Assembly (NCBI GenBank): GCA_034231615.1 | Contig: CM067317.1 | Location: forward strand, 16,816,264 to 16,880,263 | Length of the DNA stretch: 64,000 bases | Source: Meghimatium bilineatum | Taxonomy: Eukaryota > Mollusca > Gastropoda > Stylommatophora > Philomycidae | Direction of reading: 5' to 3' | In this document: positions 12,060 through 22,995 of the stretch, piece after piece | Layout of the letters: each line of letters begins with the position of its first letter | Numbering within the stretch: the stretch's first letter is position 1 | Program-made: the position numbers and the translations under genes | The notes under the pieces: model-generated | Database searches by the model: none | The model's input: the letters and a program-made list of their open reading frames with translations, nothing else | What the model was told of the DNA's origin: nothing

Positions 12060-12860
12060 AGCATGTTTGTGTTCTGCCATCACAAGTGATGGTGATCATT
12101 TGTTACATCAACTTTTGAAAATTCAGTTAAAATTATGTCCATGTCTAATAGTTCGTAGATGACTAATAAGTCCTATTCGAGCTGCAAATGTCCTTGGACA
12201 GTTCGGGCATGGAATGGTTACTGGAGAATTATTTTGACTTTCTAGCTACTCTCCGTTGTTTAACTGCTGCATTTCTCATTTCACAAAATGATGCGCTCTT
12301 TTTGACTGTAGAGCGCCATGTAGATCCATGTAGATTCTCCAGCTCACCATAGAGAAGTATCTTTGGCAGGCGATGGTCCAGCATAATTAGCAAATGACCT
12401 GTCCAACGAATCTGTGTCTACATCAGTAGAGTGTCAATGCTAGGGATACCAGATATATCAAGGACAGTGGTATCTGGAATGTTATCTTGCCATCTGATGT
12501 TCATAACTTTTCTGAGACAAGTTGTGTGAAAGTGGTTGACTTTCCTCATAGTCCATGTTTCACTATCGTATTACAGCACTGGAAGTAACCCTGCTCTGTA
12601 AATTTTCCGCTTATTCTGTAGGTTAATGCCATTTATACTCTACACATTTGAGTACAATCTGCTGAAAGTTCTGCTTGCCTTGGCGATACTTGCATACGCT
12701 TCATCATCAACGTTGGCATTTTGTGATAACGTACTGCCTAGATATGTGAATCTATTCACAACTTTCACTGCTACGTCATTTACCTTTATGCAGGTCTCGA
12801 GATAGCTTTTGCCAGATGCTGGTTGTAACATGAATTCTGTTTTCTCCGTGTTAACAGTAA
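12060..12860 (-). mobile_element. LINE relic, RT end plus zinc finger
   Basis: The minus strand reads, near 12640-12831, NRFTYLGSTLSQNANVDDE, then IAKAS-x-x-F-x-RL-x-SNV. This is the conserved block just after the RT domain in many animal LINE endonuclease-reverse transcriptases. Toward 12160-12220 it reads [17 protein letters not shown], a C2H2-like finger at the protein end. Frames are broken between. The last 170 bp recur at 38240-38470 in the same orientation. Confidence 0.7.
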
Positions 12861-13009
12861 ACCCAAAATTCGTACAGGCTTAGGAGAATACATGTATGTC
12901 TATAATACTTTGCACATCAGCCTCAGATTGGCATTTAGGCCACATTCATCAGCAAATAGGAGATACTTGATTGACAGAAAGTATTATATACACTAATGGC
13001 AGGCCTAAC

Positions 13010-13070
13010 TACAAGATTTGTTAGGTTGCTTTATCGACTTATTTTGGCAACACGAGCACCTATTTCTATT
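13010..13070 (+). repeat. Dispersed repeat piece, shared with 19795-19850
   Basis: TTAGGTTGCTTTATCGACTTATTTTGGCAACAC-type sequence, recurring at about 19797-19845. The partner half of this repeat occurs at 13615-13670 in reverse orientation. Confidence 0.5.
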
Positions 13071-13076
13071 CATTTT

Positions 13077-13600
13077 CTTCTTCTTCTTCTGCGTTCAGCA
13101 TCTGTGGTCATGTTATATTGTCAGGCCTGTCGGCAAAGTTCCCTGTCTTCTCCAGGGCAGAGCGTCTGTCCCGTAGCTTTTGCCTCAAGCCTGTATCCTC
13201 TTGTCTGGTCTGCAGTGTCTGATCTTTGTATGTTGGGCAGTCCTGAAGTATGTGTTCCGGGTCCACATGGACATTCATCTGTATGAGTTCTCAATCGGTA
13301 AAGGTGACCCAACAGTCATTAGTGGACTGTTCTAAGGCGAAATATTGTGGTCTGTTGATATCTTTGGAAGAGATGTATTGCATCATGTTTGTATTCCACT
13401 TCCATTTATCTCTTCCACTTTGCTGTGTATGTGTTCTGGATTATTGTTTTTGCTTCTCCGTAGGACAGTGGGTGTCTGTGTTGCTCCATTTTGCTTCCTG
13501 CTTTTGACAGAGCATCCGCTTCCTCATTTCCCATGATTCCACAGTGTGATGGTATCCACTGAAGGGCGAAAGCAATGATTTTATATCTGACTTAGTTCAT
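13077..13600 (-). mobile_element. I-like LINE 3' end (copy C)
   Basis: The minus strand carries the end of a type I RNase H domain (reading LQW-IPSHCG-like near 13550 and a GNEEAD-like segment near 13515). A [10 protein letters not shown] block and a DECPC-type cysteine block follow, and the tail is GAACGCAGAAGAAG at 13077-13095. It is a severe 5' truncation with frame breaks, in the same subfamily as 48180-48560. Confidence 0.7.
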
Positions 13601-13614
13601 GTCTGATGTTCATT

Positions 13615-13670
13615 TTGATATTTGCCCTGTGTTACTCCAGCCACCCATTTCAAGTTTCTGGTTGTTACCC
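13615..13670 (-). repeat. Dispersed repeat piece, shared with 19719-19780
   Basis: Reverse complement reads GGGTAACAACC, then GGGTGGCTGGAGTAACACAG and GGCAAATATCA, as at 19719-19780 on the plus strand. Confidence 0.5.
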
Positions 13671-13699
13671 GAAATTTGAACTTTTATCTGACATGTTAT

Positions 13700-14200
13700 A
13701 AAGAAGCATTGTCGGGATTTCATTGTACTACTAGTTTTCTAGATTTTGACAGTTACTGAAGAAAACTTGTAGAAATGGGTATCTCGCCCATGAACCAATA
13801 TGCATATAACTAGAAAATGTACGAGACTCGTGTATATACTATCTATACGATAAATCATAGCAACAATATCTACAACCGCCTGCACCTGTGACGTGATAAA
13901 TCCAGTATTTAGCCTTAGCTTGAATCTAGTTGCCCTTGCCTTATACGTGACCGTCGATGCACTATCGGACCTGTGCATAGAAAATGTAAATATACTCCTA
14001 AAGGCCTATTTTGATTGTTTTCATGAATACCGTCGGACTTGGCTATTTTTGGCATATGACTCCAATTATATAAATAGTAATCAACGAAATCATGACAATA
14101 ATAAAAAACGTAACGAATGGATTCCAAATTTAATTATGTGCAGAGGTCTTCTATACGTTGAACGTTCATGAGTTAGCCCAGCTTGTAAACTAGTTGTCCA
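13700..14200. other. No recognised feature
   Basis: Unique-looking AT-rich sequence; short frames here have no recognisable domain. Confidence 0.4.
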
Positions 14201-14206
14201 TGCCTT

Positions 14207-14495
14207 TTTCTTCTTCTGCGTTCGTTCTCAAACTCATGCAGATTAGCAGCATGTAGTCCGGAGAACGGAATGCGTTGTGTCATGGTTTACAGCATTGCTG
14301 TGATATCTGCGCCTTTCGGCCTGACACATCCGACTTCAGCATGGCTTTGGATCACTGACCCTATATGGGATGGGACAGCCAACTCCATATCATAACCTCT
14401 TTAGTCACCTCTTACGACATGCATGGAAGGTAAACAGTGTTGCTATTCTTTGCTCCCCTTTCGGGACCCGGCAACACAAGGGCGGTTACCCATGC
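14207..14495 (-). mobile_element. SINE copy (family S1), near full length
   Basis: This is the longest copy of the S1 family here. Read on the minus strand it has a 5' part with GTTGCCGGGTCCCGAAAGG, an internal CATGTCGTAAGAGGTGACTA block, a TCGGATGTGTCAGGCC block, and a 3' part ending GAGTTTGAGAACGAACGCAG followed by AAGAAGAAA. The internal block recurs at 18017-18040 and 39150-39185, as conserved central SINE domains do. Its 3' tail shares 16-17 bases with the I-like LINE tails at 13077 and 48180. Confidence 0.7.
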
Positions 14496-14499
14496 CTTA

Positions 14500-15135
14500 T
14501 GTCCTTGGCAACTTAAGTCAACAATAATGAAAATGAGAGGCATACTTTATCAGGCGAAGGTCTCTCATGTCGGAAAGTCTCCAGTCTCACGCAAGGATAG
14601 AGTTAAGAAAGTATTATAACGTTCAATGATTAAGAATCGTTTTAATCCTTTTATCTCTTATTTTCCGTAGTCGTATCATTGCTTCTCATGTCAAAGAGAA
14701 GCGGTAAATAAACCAGAAGTCTAGGAGGAAATAACTCTTATATAACTTATGATAAACTGTATACACAACATCGTACAGCAGCTCAGTCATCTACGCCTGT
14801 GGCGCTTAATGTGGGCCATATGCTACCCCCACCACTTCCACCAGATTGTCAGGAAAATGAGGGTGGGGGAGAGTACCGCGACACGGAAGAAGAAAAAAAT
14901 TGGGACTGCCACGAACCCGTCTATAGGAGGGCTTCAGCAAATAACTATTTGAACGATATGCCTATAATAAGATATATAGTATTATTAATTATGAGAGAAA
15001 TGTCATTGCACTCTGGGCAAATCCGTAAGTGCTCAGTCTCCACAAGAAACTTCAGTTAAAGTGTATGCGTACTGAAAGTTCGTAGATAAGGTGGGGACAG
15101 TGGTTTAGGTCGTTCAAGTCCTCCAACCCTGTTTT
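14500..15135. other. No recognised gene
   Basis: No domain, splice-bounded exon or repeat match identified. Confidence 0.4.
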
Positions 15136-15139
15136 CTTT

Positions 15140-15298
15140 TTCTTCATCGTTCATTCTCAAACTCCCGGTGGATCTCTTTTGTGGTAGGACAATGGTCCTA
15201 CTAGATTTCCAGCAGGATCTAGTCCAGAGAATGGAAATGCGCTGAGTATCCACTTTATCTGGGTCAATGACCTGACACATCTAACTTCGGCGGCGCAA
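15140..15298 (-). mobile_element. SINE copy (family S1)
   Basis: 3' half of the S1 family in reverse orientation: TTCTCAAACTCCCGG, then GGACAATGGTCCTACTAG, CAGCAGGATCTAGTCCAGAG and CTGACACATCTAACTTCGG. The tail is AAGAAAAAGAAAA on the minus strand. Confidence 0.7.
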
Positions 15299-15414
15299 AA
15301 CATTTAGAACTAGGAACTTAGTTAACCCCTCCCCCAACCCCAGCGATTTTTCATAAGGTCATCCAATTTTTTCGCCAGAGACATTTACATACGTTGATCT
15401 TTATTTAGGTAATG

Positions 15415-15436
15415 CCCCCCCCCCCCTTTTTTTTCC
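15415..15436 (+). repeat. C-run followed by T-run
   Basis: About 12 C then 10 T residues within a C/T-rich patch at 15325-15440. Simple sequence. Confidence 0.8.
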
Positions 15437-15624
15437 TCCTTTAAGTTTAAGGATAACTAACTAAGCCCTGATACTGATGGTTTCAGTGACTCGCTAGTTG
15501 AATACATTCTTCATTCGGTCTTACAATAAATATAAAATTCGCGCAATCGTATCCTACATGCTTTATCTATAATAGAGTAGGCGTTCAACAGGCTCTCGAG
15601 AAGCAACTGCAAAATGTCCCCCCA

Positions 15625-15945
15625 CATTCATTCTCAATTCACAGACTTAAACTCAATTCACGTACTGTGTGTGTGTGCATTCTCAATTCACGGACTGTGT
15701 GTGTGCATTCTCAATTCACGTACTGTGTGTGTGCATTCTCAATTCACAGACTTAAACTCAATTCACGTACTGTGTGTGTGTGCATTTTCAATTCACGGAC
15801 TTAAACTCAATTCACGTACTGTGCGTGTGCATTCTCAATTCACAGACTTAAACTCAATTCACCTACTGTGTGTGTGCATTCTCAATTCACGTACTGTGTG
15901 TGTGCATTCTCAATTCACGTACTGTGTGTGTGCATTCGACATAAA
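15625..15945 (+). repeat. Minisatellite, CTCAATTCAC-based
   Basis: Alternating short (about 27-28 bp) and long (about 48 bp) units made of CATTCTCAATTCACG, an ACTGTGTGTGTG segment and, in long units, CAGACTTAAACTCAATTCAC. An open frame of 119 codons spans it but is only the repeat translated. Confidence 0.9.
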
Positions 15946-16099
15946 CCTTCTATATGAACCATCGTTTCCGTGAATGTCCTGGGCACGATATCCATACAAC
16001 ACCCAGAAAGATATAATCACAAGCTCAACGTACAATTCAACAACCTGACATAGGTAGGTCGGAACGGGACAAAGTGGCCATCTGATACTCTCTAAGGAT

Positions 16100-16425
16100 T
16101 CTATCATGAATTATTCCTACGATGGTTTGTATTTCTGTAATCAACGTGAATAGTTATATCATGAATTATTCCACCATGATTTGTATTTCTATAGTTCTAT
16201 GTTTGTTCCATAGTTCTATGTGAATTATTCCTACCATGGTTCTATTTCTATAGTTCTATGTGAATAGTTCTATCATGAATTATTCGTATCATGGTTTATC
16301 TTTCTATAGTTCTATGTGAATAGTTCTATCATGAATTATTCCTATCATAGTTTGTATTTCTATAGTTCTATGTAAATTATTCTTAACATGGTTTGTATTT
16401 CTGTAGTTCTATATGAACCAGAAAC
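16100..16425 (+). repeat. Minisatellite, ~57-62 bp units
   Basis: Diverged units built from GAATTATTCCTACCATGGTT, TGTATTTCTATAGTTCTATG and TGAATAGTTCTATCAT, about five copies with indels. Confidence 0.85.
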
Positions 16426-16646
16426 ACAAATGGCGGGTGTTTACAGTTGACTCCCACCATTCTATTCTATTAAACCTGATTTCACATAAGTCAGTTTTTT
16501 TTAAATATGCTTTTACTTAGATTAATCTTCTTTTATTATACTTGCTCTGACGCTTTTCCTTTAAATCTCTCCATACCCATACACACACACATATATATAT
16601 ATCTTCTGTTCTTGTATTTTTATTCCTTTTATTTCTCTCATATTAT

Positions 16647-17115
16647 ATCCCTTATGCCGCCGAAGACGGGTGTGTCGGGCCATTGGCGCAAATAAAACGG
16701 CGACACAACGCATTTCCATTTTCTGGACTACATTCTGCTGGAAATCTAGTAGGACCATTGTCCTTGCAAGCGAGATTCACGTAAGGTTATGTTATTATAG
16801 AAGCTTCATGGCACGTCATCTATACAATCCCGTAGTCGTAACCTTCGATAGCAGTTACCATGTTGTTCCGACAGGCCGACGTTGTGCTTGAACGCGTGGG
16901 TGGGCGGAACAACAAAGAAACCTGTTGCAAGGGTCAGAGGTGTGCCCTGATGTCGACGTCTGTTTCAGCGGCATTAGACTCGAAACATCATCGAGTTGGA
17001 TGGCTGCTGAGACAGAGGGCGGAGCATTTATGGGAATGTTCCACGTGCTGTGAGGCCAGTTTCTAATCACGAATAGAGATCCTGCTGGAGTTTGAGAATT
17101 AATGATAAAGAAGAA
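16647..17115 (+). mobile_element. SINE copy (family S1) split by an insertion
   Basis: S1 sequence runs forward from GCCGAAGACGGGTGTGTCGG through ACACAACGCATTTCCATT and CTAGTAGGACCATTGTCCTT to about 16770. About 300 unrelated bases interrupt it. It resumes at about 17076 with GAGATCCTGCTGGAGTTTGA and the AAGAAGAAG tail at 17108. Comparison with the uninterrupted copy at 15140 places the break within the GAGAGATCC region. Confidence 0.65.
16775..17072 (+). mobile_element. Insertion inside the SINE
   Basis: The last 70 bases (GGAGCATTTATGGGAATGTT, then GCTGTGAGGCCAGTTTCTAATCA-type sequence) recur at 25219-25290 in SEC13 intron 9. The inserted sequence is therefore itself a mobile repeat with this 3' end. 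Class unknown; no protein recognised. Clear target-site duplications were not found. Confidence 0.45.
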
Positions 17116-17188
17116 GAATCTCCCTTATCTTCTTTTACTCCTATCTTACCTCGTGGTTGTCAGTAATATTCATTTTTTATTGTTTGTC

Positions 17189-17213
17189 CTGATGAAGACT
17201 TTTTATTTGAAAC
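17189..17213 (+). other. Hammerhead-ribozyme-like core motif
   Basis: CTGATGA, then AGAC-TTTTT-ATTT, then GAAAC followed by GTCG. It resembles the motif on the minus strand at 2690-2713 in spacing and T-rich loop. The pairing of stem II is poor here, so it would be a decayed copy if real. Confidence 0.3.
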
Positions 17214-17229
17214 GTCGTTTGTTTCTGCT

Positions 17230-18000
17230 GATGTCATTATTGTGTTTTGTATTTTGCTGCAATACTTCCTACATATCTCTGTTTTTCCCTCCATCACTCT
17301 GTGTTGCACCAAGCCCTCACATCTTTAGCAAGTTAAGATGTAGGATGTATCTTTGTGTTTACAATGACTGACGCAGCACTGACCATATACCGGTATACAT
17401 TTATTAAAAACGGATCTGTGCAAGAAAACGGATAGACCATCATGCAATGCCTACTCTCGCCACCGCTCAATCTTGTACGTGTACCTCCTATTTCATCTTA
17501 TTTCTCAAACAAAAATCTTAAATATTCTTCTCCCATTGTTCCAATTACATGCCAGTCGTCTAACGATGACAGATACAAGCAAGCTGCAATATATTTTAAC
17601 ACATTTATCATGCACTGAAATGAATAAATTAATAGTTTTCTACAAAATTCAATGCAACACGAAGAGCTCTGAAAAAGTAAAAGTTATATATGTCATTTCT
17701 ACTTGAATATGTTCGGCAAGGAAACGTTAATGAGATAGAGAACGAACTTTTGCCTCAAATTTGAACTTTCAAAAGCATTGTATAAGGATTTGTACTATGA
17801 TGTCTCTTAACATCTAGATTTGTACTATGATGTCTCTTAACATCTAGATTCGGCACAAAATGGCATTACAATAAATTTCATTACATTCTACATCGACTGG
17901 TTAGGCAACCATGGACATTCGGAACTCTCTATCTCCAGTATTTCTTTCAAGTGACAATCAGGACCTGGACGTATAGTTCAGGGTGCACAAAATGTATCGA
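17230..18000. other. No recognised gene; one 30-bp direct duplication
   Basis: Contains an exact 30-bp tandem pair at 17791-17820 and 17821-17850 (unit starting TGTACTATGATGTCTC). Otherwise unremarkable AT-rich sequence. Confidence 0.5.
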
Positions 18001-18009
18001 CAATTATTT

Positions 18010-18110
18010 CCAGACATGTCTTAGGAGGCGACTAAGGAAAGCTTGGCGATAGGCTGACAACCTGTCACGTGTACAAAAAAATCATTGTCACTGCATGTAT
18101 GGTCTCGAGA
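18010..18110 (+). mobile_element. SINE fragment with conserved central block
   Basis: ACATGTCTTAGGAGGCGACT followed by AAGGAAAGCTTGGCGATAGG is the internal block seen (reverse) at 14405-14435. It looks like the central conserved domain of an invertebrate SINE without recognisable ends. Confidence 0.45.
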
Positions 18111-18599
18111 TATGAACTTGTATCTTCTATCAAATTATTCACAAGGATGATGAATAGATGCAGGTCAGTGGACATTGTAGCTTTGTTCTTTTGTGGCAGA
18201 CGCCTAGGTGGCCGTTAGTGCTAGATGTGCCATCACTGTGGATAGGTCAACAAATCTGTCAGAAGAATGATGAGACAGCTGGTCCAAAACGTATGCTGCA
18301 CTTCTAGCAAGTCGTAATTATCCTGGAATAAGGGCAAATTGCAAAGACTCCATTAAGGGACAACACGTATCCATACATCCTCATAACACAACCTTGACTT
18401 TGTGACAATAAACCGTATACAAGTTCAGTTGTTGCCTGGATTATTTATTTGAGGAGTACCTGTACTCTTGTCAGAAAGGCTATGGGTTGTTAAAATCGAC
18501 GTGCTCACAGCTAAAGGGATTATTTCATCATTTTCAGTGTTTTGAATCAGGATAATTTTGACTCTAATGTAATGATGTTAAAACTATCTTATTTTATCC

Positions 18600-19350
18600 A
18601 TTCCTTGATGTCCATTCTTTGATTTTGTATGCTGTCATTATTTCTCTCTTTCCCTCTATCACAATGTTCTTAAAATGACATCTAAAACCTGACCAAAGAT
18701 AATGTCTCTTTCTGATTTTAGTAAACAATCAAATTTCATATTTGACTCTTTCAGCACCTCATTCATTTTTCTAGTTGTCCGTGGTACACTCAGCACTCTA
18801 CTATAAAGTTACACCTTACATTTTTCACACTCCTGTTTGCTTACTGTCAAAGACTCACATCCATGTTAGAATTGATGTTTTAAATGCACTGAAGAATTCT
18901 CTTCCTCATCTACCTTATTTCTTAATCTCTTTTTTAAACTTCCAACTGTTGTGTAAAGACTTGAATATGTTACAGTGGAATCACTCTATAGGGCATTCTT
19001 TTATAACAAATTACCCTACACACCAACACTTTTCAAAGTCCCCAATCATATTTATTCTATGTTTGTACTGTATATAGTGAATTTCTGTTATTACATACAT
19101 ATTTTATCAGTCCAGACCAAGATGTTATGGGGGGGATTTCACTATATTCATTTTGATCTTGTAAGCTGGTGAATTTTTCATTTTTACATACAAATAAAAT
19201 AGTTATTGTCTGTCCCCAGGTGAACGATGGTTGATCGTATTCACACTTGCCGTTAAGCGAAGGGGTAGGAACTTCAGCTGTCATTCCAAGGCCAGATGAG
19301 TTGCCTTGGTTTCATTAAGTCCATGTTTGTTCAAGGCTATCATGATAATA
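18600..19350 (-). mobile_element. Possible LINE relic
   Basis: Minus-strand segments read RTTRKMNEVLKESN and LLKSERDIIFGQVLD near 18690-18790, resembling LINE RT C-terminal blocks. The segment at 19285-19350 is shared with 1455-1515. Very decayed. Confidence 0.35.
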
Positions 19351-19718
19351 GAACAATTTCATAGATACAGCCATCCACACTTAATTAAAATTTGAGGAAA
19401 TCAATCAATGCCCTTCATTCTCCACAATAGTGTTTCTCAACTTTTTTTTGCCATTGACCCCCGTATTGTGAAAAAAATGTTCTTAAATGTGACTTAAAAT
19501 ACACTTGTCAATTTTCTTCAAGGTTAATTATTCTGTAACTTATTACATATCCCCCAAATAGTTACCTTACTCTGGTCCATCTAATCCAGTGGTGGATATA
19601 ATCTGATCCACCAAGTCTTTTTTTTCTGGTACACAAGGCTGAACATAAAAATATTCTATATTTCAACAGTGGAAATATGGTCAATATTTATAACCAGTGG
19701 ATAAATGTTCCAGTGTAA

Positions 19719-19995
19719 GGTAACAACCCTAAACAGCAAAATGGGTGGCTGGGGTAACACAGGGCAAATATCAAGTCACTGTGTCTCATTTTTAGGTTGT
19801 CTAATGACTTATTTTGGTAACACATATACCTATTTTTGTTCTTTATAACCAGTACTGTAGACAATTAACCAGTGACAGAAAATATGGCCAATATTTATAA
19901 CCAGTACTGTAGACAATTAACCAGTGATAGGAAATATGGCCAATATTTATAACCAGTACTATAGACAATTAACTAGTGACAGGTTGGTCAAGGTA
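19719..19995 (+). repeat. Dispersed repeat with a small tandem triplication
   Basis: Begins GGTAACAACC, then GGGTGGCTGGGGTAACACAG and AGGTTGTCTAATGACTTATT; both halves recur near 13010-13670. After it, a ~61-bp unit containing CCAGTACTGTAGACAATTAA and ATGGCCAATATTTATAACC is repeated about three times (19850-19985). Confidence 0.6.
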
Positions 19996-20497
19996 TTAGT
20001 TTGCACAATGACAAGTGGGCTCCTGGTGAAGTGTCACCTTAAATATTTCTGTAACTTTACCTTGACTTTATCTATTAAGAATATGTATAAACAGAAAACA
20101 TATTCATGTACTCTAAGCTTGAAAATTCCCATGACAACAGCATGGGAGTATGAGAATGGAGATAAATATAGGTTAGAGCAGATCTGATTCAACTGAAAAT
20201 GCAGCAACCAACACTAACAGTGATTTTATCAGACTGCAAGAATGTACGACACAAGATATACAATTACATAAGGAATGGGTCACTCCTCTCAACAACACTC
20301 TCCTGTCCAGGTCACAAGGAACAAAAACAGCAGATATATTTCTGGTACAGATATAGTGGATGGCACAGTGATAAGAGACAGGACTGCGTTTATTACGGCA
20401 GTCAAGGATACAATACAAAATGACAAAGAGGAGGCTGAAAGAGCCAATGTTCATGTTCACAGAATGACAGAAATGAGAGTGGCCAAGGGCAACTTGT

Positions 20498-20601
20498 CCT
20501 AAACATGAAACAAGTAAATAACAATAACTATTACATCTATGTGAATTATCCTAAACAAGAAACAAGTAAATAACAATAACTATTACATCTATGTGAATTA
20601 T
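20498..20601 (+). repeat. 52-bp direct duplication
   Basis: Unit starting CCTAAACAWGAAACAAGTAA repeated twice, at 20498-20549 and 20550-20601, nearly identical. Confidence 0.85.
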
Positions 20602-20742
20602 CCTTTACAGAATGTTATCTTCACTGCTACTCTATATGCTTGTATGTTCTGTACAAGCTATTCAGTCTCTTCTAGTGAAATGTTCAGAAAGTCATTGATA
20701 TCCAAAGTCCATCACAGTCTTGGTCTGTTTGTTGTTCTCTTT

Positions 20743-21096
20743 CCTGGAACTTTGAATTCCATGATTAATCTTTCTAAACCATTGTGTCTTTCTATATCTT
20801 TCCTGGAACTTTGAATTCCATGAATAATCTTTCTAAACCATTGTGTCTTTCTATATCTTTCCTGGAACATTGAATTCCATGATTAATCTTTCTAAACCAT
20901 TGTGTCTTTCTATATCTTTCCTGGAACATTGAATTCCATGATTAATCTTTCTAAACCATTGTGTCTTTCTATATCTTTCCTGGAACTTTGAATTCCATGA
21001 ATAATCTTTCTAAACCATTGTGTCTTTCTATATCTTTCCTGGAACTTTGACTTCCATGATTAATCTTTCTAAACCATTGTGTCTTTCTATATGTCT
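20743..21096 (+). repeat. 59-bp minisatellite, 6 units
   Basis: Units begin CCTGGAACTTTGAATTCCAT at 20743, 20802, 20861, 20920, 20979 and 21038, differing at a few positions. The matching single-copy stretch in the sister relic is at about 311-353. Confidence 0.95.
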
Positions 21097-21234
21097 AACA
21101 TATCTTTGCTTGCAATTTCTGATAGATTTAAGGAGCTAGTCTTCTGTTTTCAGATCTTCCGGACATCTTCATTGGCCCATCTTTTTCTTAGGACCTTTCT
21201 ATAACATTTCATTTCAAATGCTGCTGATGGTTTT

Positions 21235-21500
21235 TTTCTCAGTGGATGTTATTGTCATGTTTCACAGTGGATGTCATTTTCTCAGTGGATGTTATTGTCA
21301 TGTTTCACAGTGGATGTCATGTTTCACAGTGGATGTCATTTTCTCAGTGGATGTCATTTTCTCAGTGGATGTCATTTTCTCAGTGGATGTCATTGTCATG
21401 TTTCACAGTGGATGTCATTGTCATGTTTCACAGTGGATGTCATTTTCTCAATGGATGTCATTGTCATGTTTCACAGTGGATACATTTTCTCAGTAGATGT
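21235..21500 (+). repeat. Minisatellite of mixed 18- and 25-bp units
   Basis: Composed of two unit types, CATTTTCTCAGTGGATGT (18 bp) and CATTGTCATGTTTCACAGTG plus GATGT (25 bp), in irregular order. It reads open in all three plus frames, as expected of a tandem array, and is not a gene. Confidence 0.93.
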
Positions 21501-21599
21501 CATTGTCCACATCTCAACAACAATATGTTGCTACTGGAAAAATATAGCTTCTTAATAGTTGTAACTTAGTAAGCAATTAGCAATATCAAAACATCTAAA

Positions 21600-22790
21600 G
21601 CCAAATATAAAACTTCTCTATATTATGAGTTTTGTATTTATGTTTATTACAGCACATTTTTAATAATTCTATTTTCACATCAGTAACTTCAGTGTTGATA
21701 AAGGATAATCCTTGTCTACAGTTACTTGTAAGCAAAACAATAGAAACTAAACAAACAATAGTAAAGGTAGATCCCATGGCAGCAACCTACCGTCAGGGTA
21801 GATAATTACTCATGAATATAATTACTCATGTACTAAGCCGCAGCAACTGTTAGGTGGTGTGGCCAGTTTCCTTTCTTACTGTCTTACTGTCCCATAACTC
21901 ATGCATAAGGTACTCATTTACAGCTGAATCGTCTGGAGGAGTGGTCGTGTCAAGTGAGAAATCCCAATTATGATTTTGTTTTTGTTCATGGTTTCAAACC
22001 TGGCACGCTGTAACCCGGTGATAGCTAGCAAGCTCACTATCAACTTGGCTATCCTCTCCACAAACAATAGTAGTCTAGGTTAAACAACAATATTTGTTGA
22101 CACATGTTTTTTCTATGAATGATATCTCTTGTTTCTTTTTGCAAAGTACATTTTAAAATTAAATATCATTGAAGAAGTAAGTTCAATCAAGAATTAATAT
22201 TTTTCAAGCCAAAAATTACACGGAACCATAATGAAAATGATTTTCATATCAGATAAAAAACATCTATGTCCACATTGAATGTCAGCTATACAGAACATTT
22301 TACTTTTCTTGTCATGATGGTGCATTCTGTCGAGGTGTCCTTCGTCCATCCCTTACTATCCATGTCTCATTTGTATCATTGTGACCCTCTTCTCTACAAC
22401 CTTTCTTTCTAGGATGTTTTACAAGTCACATTCCTTTATGTTACCAACATTCTTTATATATTTATCTCTTCTATATTTTCATACAATCCACTTATTATTT
22501 GCTCATTCTATACTTTCATCCACAACACATACTTTTTTACTTTCTTATTTTATTTCCCATCACTTTGTCTCTAATCTAACAATTAAAAATTCCCTGACAC
22601 CCACATAGATAGATCAGAGAACCAATCATAATTAACAATATAAAATTGATTGTATTTTATCTTATCATCATCTTCATCAAGTGAGTTGTTTTTTTAATAG
22701 CCTAATAAGATGGGAGTTGTCTATTCATTTCAGTTTTCTACACTGTGTACACTCTAACAATCAAATAACTCTCTACACCTTCTTCTCAAT
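21600..22790. other. Mostly unrecognised; one tRNA-like B-box patch
   Basis: Near 21930-22010 a GGTTTCAAACC word follows a GGAGGAGTGGTCGTG word at roughly tRNA A-to-B box spacing, suggesting an old tRNA-derived SINE. Nothing else is recognised. Confidence 0.3.
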
Positions 22791-22796
22791 TTCCAG

Positions 22797-22995
22797 GGGA
22801 TCTCTGTGGTGTAGTGATTATGCCATTTGTCTTTTGTTCACGAGGTTGCATGTTTGATACTAGACCCTAGTATAGTTTTTACAAGAGCACTTTTGCTTGA
22901 AGCTAGAGTTACGTGCTGTGAACGATACTTAATATACTCTGTGTTTAAAGGGGTGGAGTATACATGGAGAGACTCAAGTACAATTAAGCCAATCC
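22797..22995 (+). mobile_element. tRNA-headed SINE (family S2)
   Basis: GGTGTAGTGATTATGCC (A-box-like) is followed by GGTTGCATGTTTGATAC (B-box-like) at tRNA spacing. A shared body follows, with TTGAAGCTAGAGTTAC, GAGACTCAAGTACAA and CCCCTACACTTTT. The copy at 63058-63300 has the same order of words. Confidence 0.6.

Larger units (their letters stand above)
20602..21590 (-). mobile_element. LINE relic hosting two minisatellites
   Basis: The same antisense LINE relic family as 240-700, with matching words in the same order (CAGAATGT, CAAGCTRTYCAG, CTTGGTCTG, CCATGATTAATCT, GACCTTTCTRTAACATTTCA). It is swollen by two tandem arrays at 20743-21096 and 21235-21500. The array units resemble slices of the relic itself. 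Confidence 0.55.

Noticed and set aside
15614..15973. 119-codon frame
   Set aside because: It coincides with a minisatellite; the periodic peptide only reflects the repeat.
21218..21569. Three overlapping plus-strand frames of about 100 codons
   Set aside because: A tandem array with few stop-forming words is open in all three frames; no gene is implied.
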